A DNA stretch of 64,000 nucleotides from assembly GCA_947471745.1 (NCBI GenBank), contig CANJKZ010000538.1, forward strand, positions 248,001 to 312,000. The letters are read 5' to 3'. Source of the DNA: Closterium sp. Naga37s-1 (taxonomy: Eukaryota > Streptophyta > Zygnematophyceae > Desmidiales > Closteriaceae). The translations under genes and the position numbers were made by a program. Below are positions 19,711 to 30,800 of the stretch, piece after piece. The first letter of the stretch is position 1, and every line of letters starts with the position of its first letter. The notes beneath the pieces were generated by a model. It was not told where the DNA came from. It saw only the letters and a program-made list of their open reading frames with translations, and searched no databases.

Positions 19711-22700
19711 ATGGCAGCCGATGGCGGTCGGAAAGAGAAGGATAAAAGCAAGGGTATTAAAGTCGGCAAGAAAACCGCAGCTGTGAAACCCAAGAAGCAG
19801 GATCGCGAAGGCCAGCAGAGCAAACCTAACGACGACGATTCTCGTCCACGTGGCAAGCAGAGCGACGGGGGATCGCGTCCACGTGGCAATCGGAACGAAG
19901 AGGGCTCGGTTCCACGTGGCGGCAGTCGAGATGCTGCTGCCGGAGAGATCTTGCCGGCGAGATTGCTGCCGTCGCAGATTAAGAACAAGCAGAAGCGGTC
20001 CGCAGTGACGGCGAAGCTTCGCGCAGAGAAGGAGAAGGGGAAGAAGCAGCGGCTGAAGCGGCGGCGGCAAGAGGAGGAACGCGCAGTGGCGTTGGGAGAA
20101 GCGGTAGGTCGGAGGGAGCGGTGGTTAGGGTTGAAGCAGCAGATCGGGGGAAGTTCTAAGATAGGCGTGCGAGAAAGGCAGTAGGCACAGAGGTTTCTCA
20201 CATTGCGGCTGTAGACTGACTGTTTAGTTATCGCCTCGCCAATCGTTGGGTTTCGGGTTTCGGGTCTCGCCAATCTGGGTAGACCATTCAGGACAGCGTC
20301 CAGGTTCATTTATGCGCAAGTCCTTCGTTCCCCTCATTCGCAACCGTTTAAAGCCCCATTTTCTCGTCGTCGTTGTGAACCCTGCTTAAATCTCAAACCC
20401 TGCAGGCCCCGCCACGAAAGGTAGCTCGCACCATCGACAGCACGCGGGAGGTGGACGAGACTATAGCGCAGCCTGACGACGACGAGGTGACTATAACGAG
20501 GATGCGGTGTTTTTTTAGTCAACTTGAAATACTAAAAACGGGAAAAGAGTTGACTTCAAAAGGGACGGGTTGTTGATTCGTGTGTGAAGGGGTGGCCGTT
20601 TGTTGTGTTCAATGGATCATCGGTGTGAATCGTTATGATATTGGAACCGACGTCTCAAATCACATCTTTCTCATTCCTTGCAACCTCCAAATCTGTCGTC
20701 CTCTCTCCTCCCCTCCACCCCGCCCCCCGCCCCAACCCCCCCCCTTCCTTCCCCATGGTGACACCACAGCTGCATGCAGACGAGGAGCAGAACGAGTCCC
20801 CTCCACACGTGATTTTAAGGGGCGGGGCCACATGTGCAGAACCTCCCCCCTCCTTACCTTACCCCTTTTCCTCCCCCCTCTCCCACCACTACCCCCCATG
20901 GCAACACCACAGTTGCATGCAGACGAGGCACAGGACGAGTTCGCTCCACACTTGTCTTTAGGCGCCTCATGTAAGTACCGAACTTTCCCCCTCCCTTCCC
21001 CCCTTCCCTCCCTCTTCCTCACCCGCCACCATCCCCCCATGGCAACACCACAGTTGCATGCAGACGAGGCACAGGACGAGTTCGCGCCGCACTTCAACCG
21101 AGAGAGGCCGCCCAAAGTGCTCATCACCACGTGCCAACGGATACACCAGGTATGCCTGATTTCTGTCAGGCACCAGGTATGCCTAAAAGGTGCCCAAAGT
21201 GCTCATCACCACGTGCCAACGGATACACCAGGTGCGGCTGGTAGAAGAGGGGGCTTTTGAGGCGCCCCAAAAGCCCCCCAAAGTGCTCATCACCACGTGC
21301 CAACGGATACACCAGGTATGGCTGATTCATGATGCAATCGTGTTTTTATTTTTGTGCTACACTGCATGTCCTTCACCAGTTCATTTTCCAGTACCTGATT
21401 GTCTTACCGTGTTACTCTCATTGTCAATTCTTCCCCCGTTGAGTTCCTTGATTGATTGCAGGCAATGAAGCAGCTTATAAAGGAGCTTTTAGTGGTCATT
21501 CCGGGGTCAGAGTACTATGAGAGACGGCAGTATCGCATCAAGGAGGTGTGTGTGAGGCAGTAGGGGAGAGCATGTGTGTGTGAGGTACAGGGAGATTTTG
21601 TGTGTGTGTGTTGTACTAGGGAAGGTGCATGTATCATTCCAGGATCCGAGTACTATGAGAGACGGCAATATCGCATCAAGGAGGTGTGTGCACTGCTGCT
21701 CTATCCTCACCACGCTTCTCTTTCCCGTCATTTCTCTTCAAACTCCGTCTCTTGTCCTTGTCAAGTACTGTGGCTTGCATGCCCCTAACCCTCCTTTCCC
21801 TCTTGCTTGCGAGTCCAAATCCAGCAGGCACATTAGCACGGGATTACACGGCTACAGCATGACTAACCACTCCCTCCCTCCCGTCCCCTCTGCATGCCTG
21901 CGAGTGCACTTTTGAGGCGCCTAAAAAAAACAAGCAGTGTACATTAGCACGGGAATACACGGCTACAGCATGACTAGCAACTCCCTCCCTCCCCTCCTCG
22001 TGCATGCGAGTGCAGTGCAGTATGAGGTGACTTTTGAGTCGACTCAAAAGTCCCCTCCCTCCCCTCCTCGTGCCTGCGAGTGCAGATAGTGCAATACGCA
22101 TCAGCGAGGGACTACACGGCTATGATCGTGATCAACGAGAATCGAAGCAAGCCAAGTGAGTACACAATTCAACACGCTTTGGCACAGGCTTTGGCATGCG
22201 GTTTTGTCTCTGTGTTTCTGTGTGCTGTCCCAAAGCCAGTCGTGTGTCATTCGTGCATTCGCCCCAACGTTACACACGCGTGTTTTCCGCTTTGGAAGGG
22301 ATTTCGAGCACCCTTTAGACCATTCCTGTCTCAGTCCTATCCTATCCATCTCTCGTATCATTTCTGATTTTATCTTTGGTTGTCTCTGGCTTTGGGTCTT
22401 GTACCCCGGTTTCCCGGTTTCCCGGTTTCCCGGTACCCCGGTTTCCCGGTTTCCCGGTATCCCGGTTTCCCGGTTTCCCGGTTTCCCGGTATCCCGGTAT
22501 CCCGGTATCTCGGTTTCCCGGTATCTCGGTTTCCCGGTTTCCCGGTTTCCCGGTTTCCCGGTATCCCGGTTTCCCGGTATCTCGGTTTCCCGGTTTCCCG
22601 GTTTCCCGGTATCCCGGTATCCCGGTTTCCCGGTATCCCGGTTTCCCGGTTTTCCGGTATCCCGGTTTCCCGGTATCCCGGTTTCCCGGTATCCCGGGTT

Positions 22701-25700
22701 CCCGGGTTCCCGGTTTCCCGGTATCCCGGTATCTCGGTTTCCCGGTATCTCGGTTTCCCGGTATCCCGGTATCCCGGTATCCCGGTTTCCCGGTATCTCG
22801 GTTTCCCGGTTTCCCGGTTTCCCGGTTTCCCGGTTTCCCGGTATCCCGGTATCCCGGTTTCCCGGTATCCCGGTTTCCCGGTTTCCCGGTATCCCGGTTT
22901 CCCGGTATCCCGGTATCCCGGTATCCCGGTATCCCGGTTTCCCGGTTTCCCGGTTTCCCGGTATCCCGGTATCCCGGTATCCCGGTATCCCGGTATCCCG
23001 GTATCCCGGTATCCCGGTTTCCCGGTTTCCCGGTTTCCCGGTTTCCCGGTATCCCGGTATCCCGGTATCCCGGTTTCCCGGTTTCCCGGTTTCCCGGTTC
23101 CCCGGTTCCCCGGTTCCCCGGTTCCCCGGTTCCCCGGTTCCCCGGTTCCACGGTTTCACGGTTTCCCGGTTTCCCGGTTTCCCGGTTTCCCGGTATCCCG
23201 GTATCCCGGTATCCCGGTATCCCGGTTTCCCGGTTTCCCGGTTGCCCGGTTGCCCGGTTGCCCGGTTGCCCGGTTGCCCGGTTGCCCGGTTGCCCGGTTG
23301 CCCGGTTGCCCGGTTGCCCGGTTGCCCGGTTGCCCGGTTTCCCGGTATCCCATATCCCGGTTTCCCGGTTTCCCGGTTTCCCGGTTTCCCGGAATCCCGG
23401 AATCCCGGAATCCCGGTTTCCCGGATTCCCGGTTTCCCGGTTTCCCGGTTTCCCGGTATCCCGGTATCCCGGTATCCCGGTATCCCGGTATCCCGGTTTC
23501 CCGGTTTCCCGGTTTCCCGGTTGCCCGGTTGCCCGGTATCCCGGTTGCCCGGTTGCCCGGTTGCCCGGTTGCCCGGTTGCCCGGTTGCCCGGTTGCCCGG
23601 TTGCCCGGTTGCCCGGTAGCCCGGTTTCCCGGTTTCCCGGTTTCCCGGTTTCCCGGTTTCCCGGTTTCCCGGTTGCCCGGTTGCCCGGTTGCCCGGTTGC
23701 CCGGTTGCCCGGTTGCCCGGTTGCCCGGTTGCCCGGTTGCCCGGTTGCCCGGTTTCCCGGTATCCCATATCCCGGTTTCCCGGTTTCCCGGTTTCCCGGT
23801 TTCCCGGTTTCCCGGAATCCCGGAATCCCGGAATCCCGGTATCCCGGATTCCCGGTTTCCCGGTTTCCCGGTTTCCCGGTATCCCGGTATCCCGGTATCC
23901 CGGTATCCCGGTATCCCGGTTTCCCGGTTTCCCGGTTTCCCGGTTTCCCGGTATCCCGGTTGCCCGGTTGCCCGGTTGCCCGGTTGCCCGGTTGCCCGGT
24001 TGCCCGGTTGCCCGGTTGCCCGGTTGCCCGGTTGCCCGGTAGCCCGGTTTCCCGGTTTCCCGGTTTCCCGGTTTCCCGGTTTCCCGGTTTCCCGGTTTCC
24101 CGGTTGCCCGGTTGCCCGGTTGCCCGGTTGCCCGGTTGCCCGGTTGCCCGGTTGCCCGGTTGCCCGGTTGCCCGGTTGCCCGGTTTCCGGTATCCCGGTA
24201 TCCCGGTATCCCGGTATCCCGGATTCCCGGATTCCCGGTATCCCGGTATCCCGGTTTCCCGGATTCCCGGATTCCCGGATTCCCGGATTCCCGGATTCCC
24301 GGATTCCCGGATTCCCGGATTCCCGGATTCCCGGATTCCCGGATTCCCGGATTCCCGGATTCCCGGATTCCCGGATTCCCGGATTCCCGGATTCCCGGAT
24401 TCCCGGATTCCCGGATTCCCGGATTCCCGGATTCCCGGATTCCCGGATTCCCGGATTCCCGGATTCCCGGATTCCCGGATTCCCGGATTCCCGGTTTCCC
24501 GGTTTCCCGGTTTCCCGGTTTCCCGGTTTCCCGGTTTCCCGGTTTCCCGGTTTCCCGGTATCCCGGAATCCCGGTATCCCGGTATCCCGGTATCCCGGTA
24601 TCCCGGTATCCCGGTATCCCGGTTTCCCGGTTTCCCGGTTTCCCGGTTTCCCGGTATCCCGGTACGTGGTTCCACATTCGCCCCAATTCCCGACCTGCAT
24701 GTCCTCCTCCCACACCCTTCCCCGCTCTCCCTTCCCCAGACGCTCTTATGCTCATCGGTCTGCCAGAAGGCCCCACTGCTCTTTTCAAGCTCTCCAGTCT
24801 GGTCTTAAGGACATCAAGGTCAGCGTCAGTCAGTGTCATGTCAATGGCTCTTCTGTGAATACATCCAATATGAGACCAGACCCCAGTGTTGAAACAGGTT
24901 ACTGTCAATTTTTTTTATATATATTTTTATTTGTCCTGGTCTTCGTTGTCACAAGGAAGGTTATTTAGCTGCGACTCAGAGGCTTGTGGTATGAGTGTAA
25001 TCTACTTTTGAGGAATGAGGTTGAGAGTCAGAGGCTTGAGGCATGAGGTGAGCTGTAGGTTTCAGATCTAGAATGTGGGACTCGCATCATCGCCACCATC
25101 CATTTTTTCTTATCTTGCTCCTAATTTTCCTCTTCATTGTCCTCACATCCTCCCTCCCTCCACTTTCAGAACGCAGGGCGGGCAACAGGGCATCTCCCAG
25201 AGCTCATTCTGAACAACTTCTCCACACGCCCGGGACACCGAGTCGGACGGTGCGTGCAAGGAGGGGGGGGAGGGGGGGGTGGATGTGCTTATGTGTGTCC
25301 GTGCATTCGTGTGGATGGGTGATGTCGCATCTCCCAGAACTCATTCTGAACAACTTCTCCACACGCCTGGGACACCGAGTCGGACGGTGCGTGTGTGTTT
25401 CTGGGGGCTGTGCGTGTTGGGGGGTGTGGGTGTGGGAGAGAGGTTGTGCGTGTGTTTGTTGTTGTTGGTGTCAACACTGAATTCTCCGTGGCACCTCATT
25501 TCGAAATCCCCTGCGCTCCTCCTTCCCTTTTCTCCTTGTCGCATTCTCCCCCCCCCCTCCCTTTCTTTCGCCAGCCTGCTGGCCTCTCTGTTTCCGCAGG
25601 ACCCAGAGTTTAAGGGCAGAAGGGTGGTCACTCTGCACAACCAGCGCGATTTCATCTTCTTTCGCCACCACAGGTGCGTGGTGTGGTAACACACACACAG

Positions 25701-27092
25701 ATACACACATGTGCGCTCGCGCACACACACACTATGTGAGTGAGTTTGAGTGAGTTTGGGTTGTACCAATGAAGCTGGAGTTGAAGGGCAGGAGGGTGGT
25801 CACTCTGCACAACCAGTGCGATTTCATCTTCTTCCGCCACCACAGGTGCGTGGCTTAGCACGCACACACACATGCATGCGCGCACGCACGCACACAAACA
25901 CACGGACACACTCACTCACTCACTCACTGACACACACTGTGTTGCTCACACACTCACATTGCATTCCTGCCCTCGCATGCACCAGGTACATATTCGAAGA
26001 TCCGGAGGGGAGAGACGAGTCGCTGGGGCTGAGAAAGAAGAAGGCAAGGGAAGAGAAGGAGAGGGCGGGCCTGCTGAAGCGCAAGAAAGCGGCTGAGGCG
26101 GCAGCAGCAGGGAAGAAGACTGGCAGCTTGGGCGCATCCCTGGGCATTTTCACACGGCTGCAGGTGAGATGAGAGATTGAGGGGTGGGATGGTTGATGGT
26201 GAGATGAGGTTGGACGGGGGAAGGTGAGATGTAGGGGGGCCAGCAGCGGCAGCGGCAGCTGGGAAGAAGACTGGCAGCTTGGGCGCATCCCTGGGCATTT
26301 TCTCTCTCTACCTAAAATTATAATCCATGCAGGATAATTGGGGAAAAAAAAAAAAACAAACAAACAAACAAACACACGCATTCTCCCCCCCTCTCAACTC
26401 TCTTCTCACTCCTCTCTCCTCTGCGTCTGTGAGTGCAGGAATGTGGTCCGCGATTCACCCTCAAGCTTACGAGTGTGCAGCGGGGCACGTTTGACTCCAA
26501 GGGAGGAGAGTACGAGTGGGTGTACAAGGTGAGTTACTTTGTGCAAGCGGGTGTACAAGGTGGGTTTTTTTGTGATAATGGGTGAACAAGGTGAGTCGAT
26601 TCGTGCGAGTGGGTGTACAAGGTGAGTCTCTTTGTGCAAGTGGGTGTACAATGTGATTTTATTTGTGCCACTGGGTGTACAAGGTGAGTTTATTTGTGCT
26701 ACTGGGTGTTCGAGGTGAGTCCATTAACGGCACCGCACGGTGAGTCTATTCATCCAGTTTCCCGGTTATCTCCCCCGAGTGGATGTGAGTTGAGACTTAT
26801 GTTGATCCAAGAATGCACAGAGTAACGCTTGCATTGCATGGCCGCGCAAGCATGCTGTTGTGAGATCCGGAGCTGCGGATTTTGTTCTGTGTGTAAGAGT
26901 GGGTCTGCTACACAGGCGTTTTGAGGGTTAGTCCATTCTCTTTCCCCTATCCTTTGGCCCTTTGCCCACCGTCTGTCGGCCTACCCTTTGTCGCTTCACA
27001 GCTTCCCTTTACTCAATCCCATGTCATTCCTTGCTCTTTTCTTGCATTTACAGAACGACATGGACACAAGCAGGAGAGGGTTCTTCCTGTAA
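19711..27092 (+). CDS. RPF1: Ribosome production factor 1 (Brix domain), 11 exons
   Basis: Nucleolar assembly factor of the 60S ribosomal subunit. Exons: 19711-20103, 20406-20486, 21054-21149, 21462-21545, 22086-22155, 24740 to about 24828, 25170-25249, 25575-25673, 25986-26163, 26439-26528, 27054-27092. Lys-rich N-terminus ([15 protein letters not shown]), then a Brix domain with [100 protein letters not shown] and the family's closing [14 protein letters not shown]...MDTSRR. A Lys/Glu/Ala-rich insert of about 45 aa sits in exon 9. Exon 6 is odd: the obvious donor at 24818 breaks the frame, while weaker GT sites at 24802 and 24829 keep it, giving about 423 or 432 aa. Exons 3, 4, 7, 8 and 9 have partial copies. 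Intron 5 carries the CCCGG array. Confidence 0.9.
20767..21315 (+). repeat. Four partial copies of RPF1 exon 3 on both sides
   Basis: Acceptor-side copies (LHADEAQDE) at about 20767-20800 and 20908-20960. Donor-side copies ([12 protein letters not shown] plus GT) at 21193-21231 and 21277-21315. The last two are separated by a 30-bp near-palindrome at 21249-21278 (GGGGGCTTTTGAGGCG then CCCCAAAAGCCCCC). A decayed TTTAGGCGCCTCA lies near 20958. Confidence 0.9.
21637..21683 (+). repeat. Partial copy of RPF1 exon 4, 3' side
   Basis: Encodes [13 protein letters not shown] and ends with the same GTGTGTG donor as the real exon (21462-21545). Confidence 0.9.
21830..22086 (+). repeat. RPF1 intron 4 acceptor region triplicated around two palindromes
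   Basis: Segment 21830-21908 recurs at 21941-22015 with CTTTTGAGGCGCCTAAAA-type sequence (21909 on) between. Its last 35 bp (21981-22015) then recur at 22053-22085, separated by a perfect 24-bp palindrome at 22029-22052 (GACTTTTGAGTC-GACTCAAAAGTC). The last copy provides the acceptor of exon 5. Confidence 0.95.
22403..24665 (+). repeat. 8-bp CCCGG-containing satellite in RPF1 intron 5
   Basis: About 280 units of CCCGGTTT, CCCGGTAT, CCCGGTTG, CCCGGATT, CCCGGAAT or CCCGGTTC, sorted into blocks by variant. A longer block carrying TATCCCATATCCCGG recurs about 415 bp apart (near 23351 and 23766). It ends about 75 bp before the exon 6 acceptor. No unit has a stop in any of the six frames, so frames of 500-900 aa on both strands are artefacts. 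Confidence 0.97.
25327..25389 (+). repeat. Copy of RPF1 exon 7, 3' side
   Basis: Repeats [18 protein letters not shown]-coding DNA with the same GTGCGTG donor. It has Leu where the upstream copy, used in the gene model, has Pro. Confidence 0.9.
25784..25845 (+). repeat. Copy of RPF1 exon 8, 3' side
   Basis: [21 protein letters not shown] with its GTGCGTG donor. CA/TG-rich microsatellites flank it at about 25685-25735 and 25857-25945. A copy of exon 9's end ([17 protein letters not shown]) lies at about 26240-26302. Confidence 0.9.
26515..26725 (+). repeat. ~30-bp tandem repeat spanning RPF1 exon 10 donor
   Basis: The junction GGGTGTACAAG|GTGAGT is repeated about six times downstream of the exon with spacers of TTTGTGCAAGT type. 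Confidence 0.88.
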
Positions 27093-27821
27093 AGGCTTCG
27101 CATGAAGAGCTAGAACCATCTTGCTGCTTGCTGATGTTGCAAAGATGCAAAAGTTGCAAATGTTGCGAGTGCAAGGCTCCAGCCAGCCCCAGTTGAAGGA
27201 GCCAGGCAATGTAGAGATGCTTTTGAGAATTCTCGGCATGTCATTACTTATTTCCAACATTGGAATTTCAACACGTCAATTTGTCGTTAACCAGGGCCAG
27301 TTCCTTACAAAGGCTTATGCACTACGGGAGCATTCAGAGACCACAAGCATTGTTACACTGCTGTGCCTAAATGGAATGTGGCGATGAGCATTGTTTGCAC
27401 GGTGTGCCTGCCTGCCTAGTACCGTAAATGGAATGTGACATGAAGGTGCGGGCAGTCTGCGTTGGTGCACCTGACGTCCTGAGCGTGTGCCATAGTGCCT
27501 GCCCACCCACACGTGTGAGGCACCTCACCTGAAGTAACCATGTCGATGGGTTTCAGTCAGACTCCAATCACGGTGGGTAAAGAGGCTGCATTCCCTTGCC
27601 AAATGCAAGCCATCTCGGAACTTTAGCACAGGTTGGAAAAGATTACGGTTCTCAACAATTAGTAACTCTCCACCACCTCGCTCCGCAGCTGCATCCCTCC
27701 ACGTGCTTCGCGCCTACCTCTTTCATTTTCCAAATTTCTCCAAACAACCGCAGCTGCCACTTCCCACAGCTTCCTTCCAACTGCTTCCCAGCAACCTCCT
27801 CCTTCCAACTCTAACTCCCTC
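27093..27821. other. Convergent 3' ends of RPF1 and SYF1
   Basis: 729 bases holding the 3' untranslated regions of two genes that face each other. A run of TTGCAAA/TGCAAAG words lies at 27135-27165. No other gene was recognised. Confidence 0.5.
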
Positions 27822-30800
27822 CTACTGCTTCCTCTGCCTTTTGAACCGTTCCAACGCGCCCAGGGCCGCCTCCTTCCCGTCATCCTCTCCTCCCTTCTCT
27901 GCTGCCTCCCTCTCTCTCTTCGCCATCTCCTCCGCCTTTCCAGCCAGGGCTCCAAACACCCCCGCAGGCACAGACACCTGCGTCACCCCGACCTTGCTCC
28001 TCCCCTTCCCCTCCCCTCCCTCCCCCTCTCCCTCCTCCCCTTCCTCCTCCTCATCCTCCTCCTCATCTGCCAATTCAATCTCCTCTGGGTTTGCTTGTTG
28101 GGACTTCACCCCTGCTCCTGTCTCTTGCTCCTGAACCGTCCCTCCACTCACAAACATCGGCACGCGTGGTTTCGCCGCCCCCTCCCCTGCTCCTCCCACT
28201 CCTCCTGCTGCTTTCCCAGCAGCCGCCTGCTCTAGAGCTTCCATGCTATCCATTCCCCCACCAGCAGCAGCACCTGGGGCGTCAAGTAAGCCTTCCCCAG
28301 ATGCGCCCTCCCTGCCCCGGCCAGTATCACCTTCCCGAGGCACGGAGGGGGTTGACTTGTTCATGAGATACTCAGGCAGGATGAAGTGCATCTGTGGGTG
28401 TGGAGAGGGGTGAGAAGCGGTCGGGATGGGATGAGGGGACAGAGCGGGGGGCCAAGGGCGAGACATGAGAGGAGGGGGTTGACTTGTTCATCAGGTACTA
28501 GGGGAGAATGAAGTGCATCTGGGAGCGAGGGGGGGGATGGGAAAGGGGGAGGAGGAGGAGTGGGTGGGTGGAAAGAAAAAGGCAGGGATGGATGGAGGGG
28601 AAGATAGGGGACAAGTGCGAGGCGTGAGAGGAGGGGGTTGACTTGTTCATCAGGTACTCAGGCAGGATGAAGTGCATCTGTGGGCGTGGAGAGGGGTGAG
28701 AAGCGGTCGGGATGGGATGAGGGGAGAGAGAGGGGGGGCAAGGGCGAGACATGAGGGGAGGGAGTTGACTTGTTCATCAGGTACTAGGGAAGAATGAAAT
28801 GCATCTGTGGGCAATGTGGGGGAAAGCAGGGGGGAAGGGGGTTAAGGGGAGGAAGAGGGGAGGGAGGGAGGGGACAGAGAGGGCAGCAGGAGCGAGGAGT
28901 GAGGGGAGGGAGTTGACTTGTTCATCAGGTAATCGGGGAGAATGAAATGCATCTGTGGGCAAGGGGAGGGAAGGGGGGGAGGAGGGAGCGGAAGGGGAGG
29001 AGGGAAGGATGGTTTGGGCAGTCAGAGAGGGGGAGCAAGAGGCAGACGTGAGGGGAGGGGGTTGACTTGTTCATCAGATACTACGGGAGAAAGGAGGAAC
29101 TAGGGCAGGATGAAATGCATCTGTGGCGGGGGAAAGGAGGAGGGGGGGGGAGGGCAAGGGGGTGCCAGGATCTCAAACGCGTTCCTCACCTCCCAGTAAC
29201 TCCCCATCAGACCGCCCGCGGGTCTCCCGCATTCCCTTAACCTAACAGCCCACCCGCCTGTAGCACCCACCAGGCTGTAGCAGCAGCACCACGCACCTGG
29301 CTGTAGCTAGCAGAAACGGATCGCTTGATCCGCAGCATATCCCGAAACGTGTCCTCATTGCCATGCGCGATCTCAAACGCGTTCCACGCCTCCCAGAACT
29401 CCCCGTCAGACCGCGGGTGTCTAGCATTCCCTATACCAGTCTGTAGCACCCACCTGGCTGTAGCTTGCCGAAACGGATCTCTTAATCCTGAGCATGTCGC
29501 GAAACGTGTCCTCGTTGCCGTGAGCGATCTCAAACGCGTTCCACGCCTCCCAAAACTCCCCGTCGGACCGCGGGTCGGCCAGCTGGCTGGCGTGCACGAA
29601 GATGGCTCGCGCGCGGTCGATCTCCCCCAGCCGCCTCTCCAGCGCCGCGTACCGCAGGCACATGCGCTTCACGTCCCCATCTGGTAGCCCAGACTCGATG
29701 GCTCTCTGCAGGGAGGGAGGGGATTGGGGAGGGCAGGGAGGGAAGAGGTAGGACAGTTGTCATCTGCTTCTCTCCAGCGCCGCGTACCGCAGGCACATGC
29801 GCTTCACGTCCCCATCTGGTAGCCCAGACTCGATGGCTCTCTGCAGGGAGGGAGGGGATTGGGGAGGGCAGGGAGGGAAGAGGTAGGACAGTTGTCATCT
29901 GCTTCTCTCCAGCGCCGCGTACCGCAGGCACATGCGCTTCACGTCCGCATCTGGTAGCCCAGACTCGATCGCCCTCTGTGGTGGGGGAAACATTGCCCAG
30001 AGAGGGCGGGGAGAAGGGGGGTTGGGAGGGGCGGCAGTGACGGTGTGAGCCTGCAATGGGTGAGCTAGAGTCGGTGGGCTGACCTGACAATGCGTCAGCC
30101 CATACGTCAGGAATCAGGACTTTTGTCTCCACTGACCCACCCCACTCACCTCGTAGATATCTCTCGTCTTCGCAACTCCAAACAGCTCAGCAGCGCGCGC
30201 AATGAAGAGCTCGTACACGCCCATCCGCTGCTCCTCCGGCACCGCCTGTGCTGCGCGCTCATACACGGCCATGGCATGCCGTGCCAGCCCATACTCCTCC
30301 TCTAGTTTTGCATACGCCAAGTAGAGTGGCTTGCAGTCCGTTGCTGGGGCCTGGTGTAGGAGGAGGGGAGGCGGAATTGGGAACAGGGAGTGGGAATGGA
30401 TGATAAACGGGTGCCTGTGCTGCTCTATCGTACACGCCCATCCGCTGCTCCTCGGGCACCACCTGTGCTGCGCGCTCATACACGGCCATGGCATGCCGTG
30501 CCAGCCCATACTCCTCCTCCAGCCGCGCATAGGCCAGATACAGTGGCTTGCAGTCCGTTGCTGGGGCCTGGAGGGAGCGTAAGTGAGAAGAAGGGAGCAC
30601 GGGGAATGGGAGATGAGGGATCGAGAGGGGGAGACAAAGGGATATCCCTGCAGTCTCGCCTCCCGCCTGTGCTGCTCTCTCATACACGGCCATGGCATGC
30701 CGTGCCAGCCCATACTCCTCCTCCAGCCGCGCATAGGCTAGGTAGAGAGGTTTGCAGTCCGTTGCTGGGGCCTGGAGGGGGGAGAAGGGGAGGGAAGGGG

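Noticed and set aside
22101-24908. Frames of 500-935 codons on both strands (PGNRETG / FPVSR repeats)
   Set aside because: An 8-bp stop-free satellite opens all six frames. It lies between two halves of the RPF1 codon AAC, so it is intronic.
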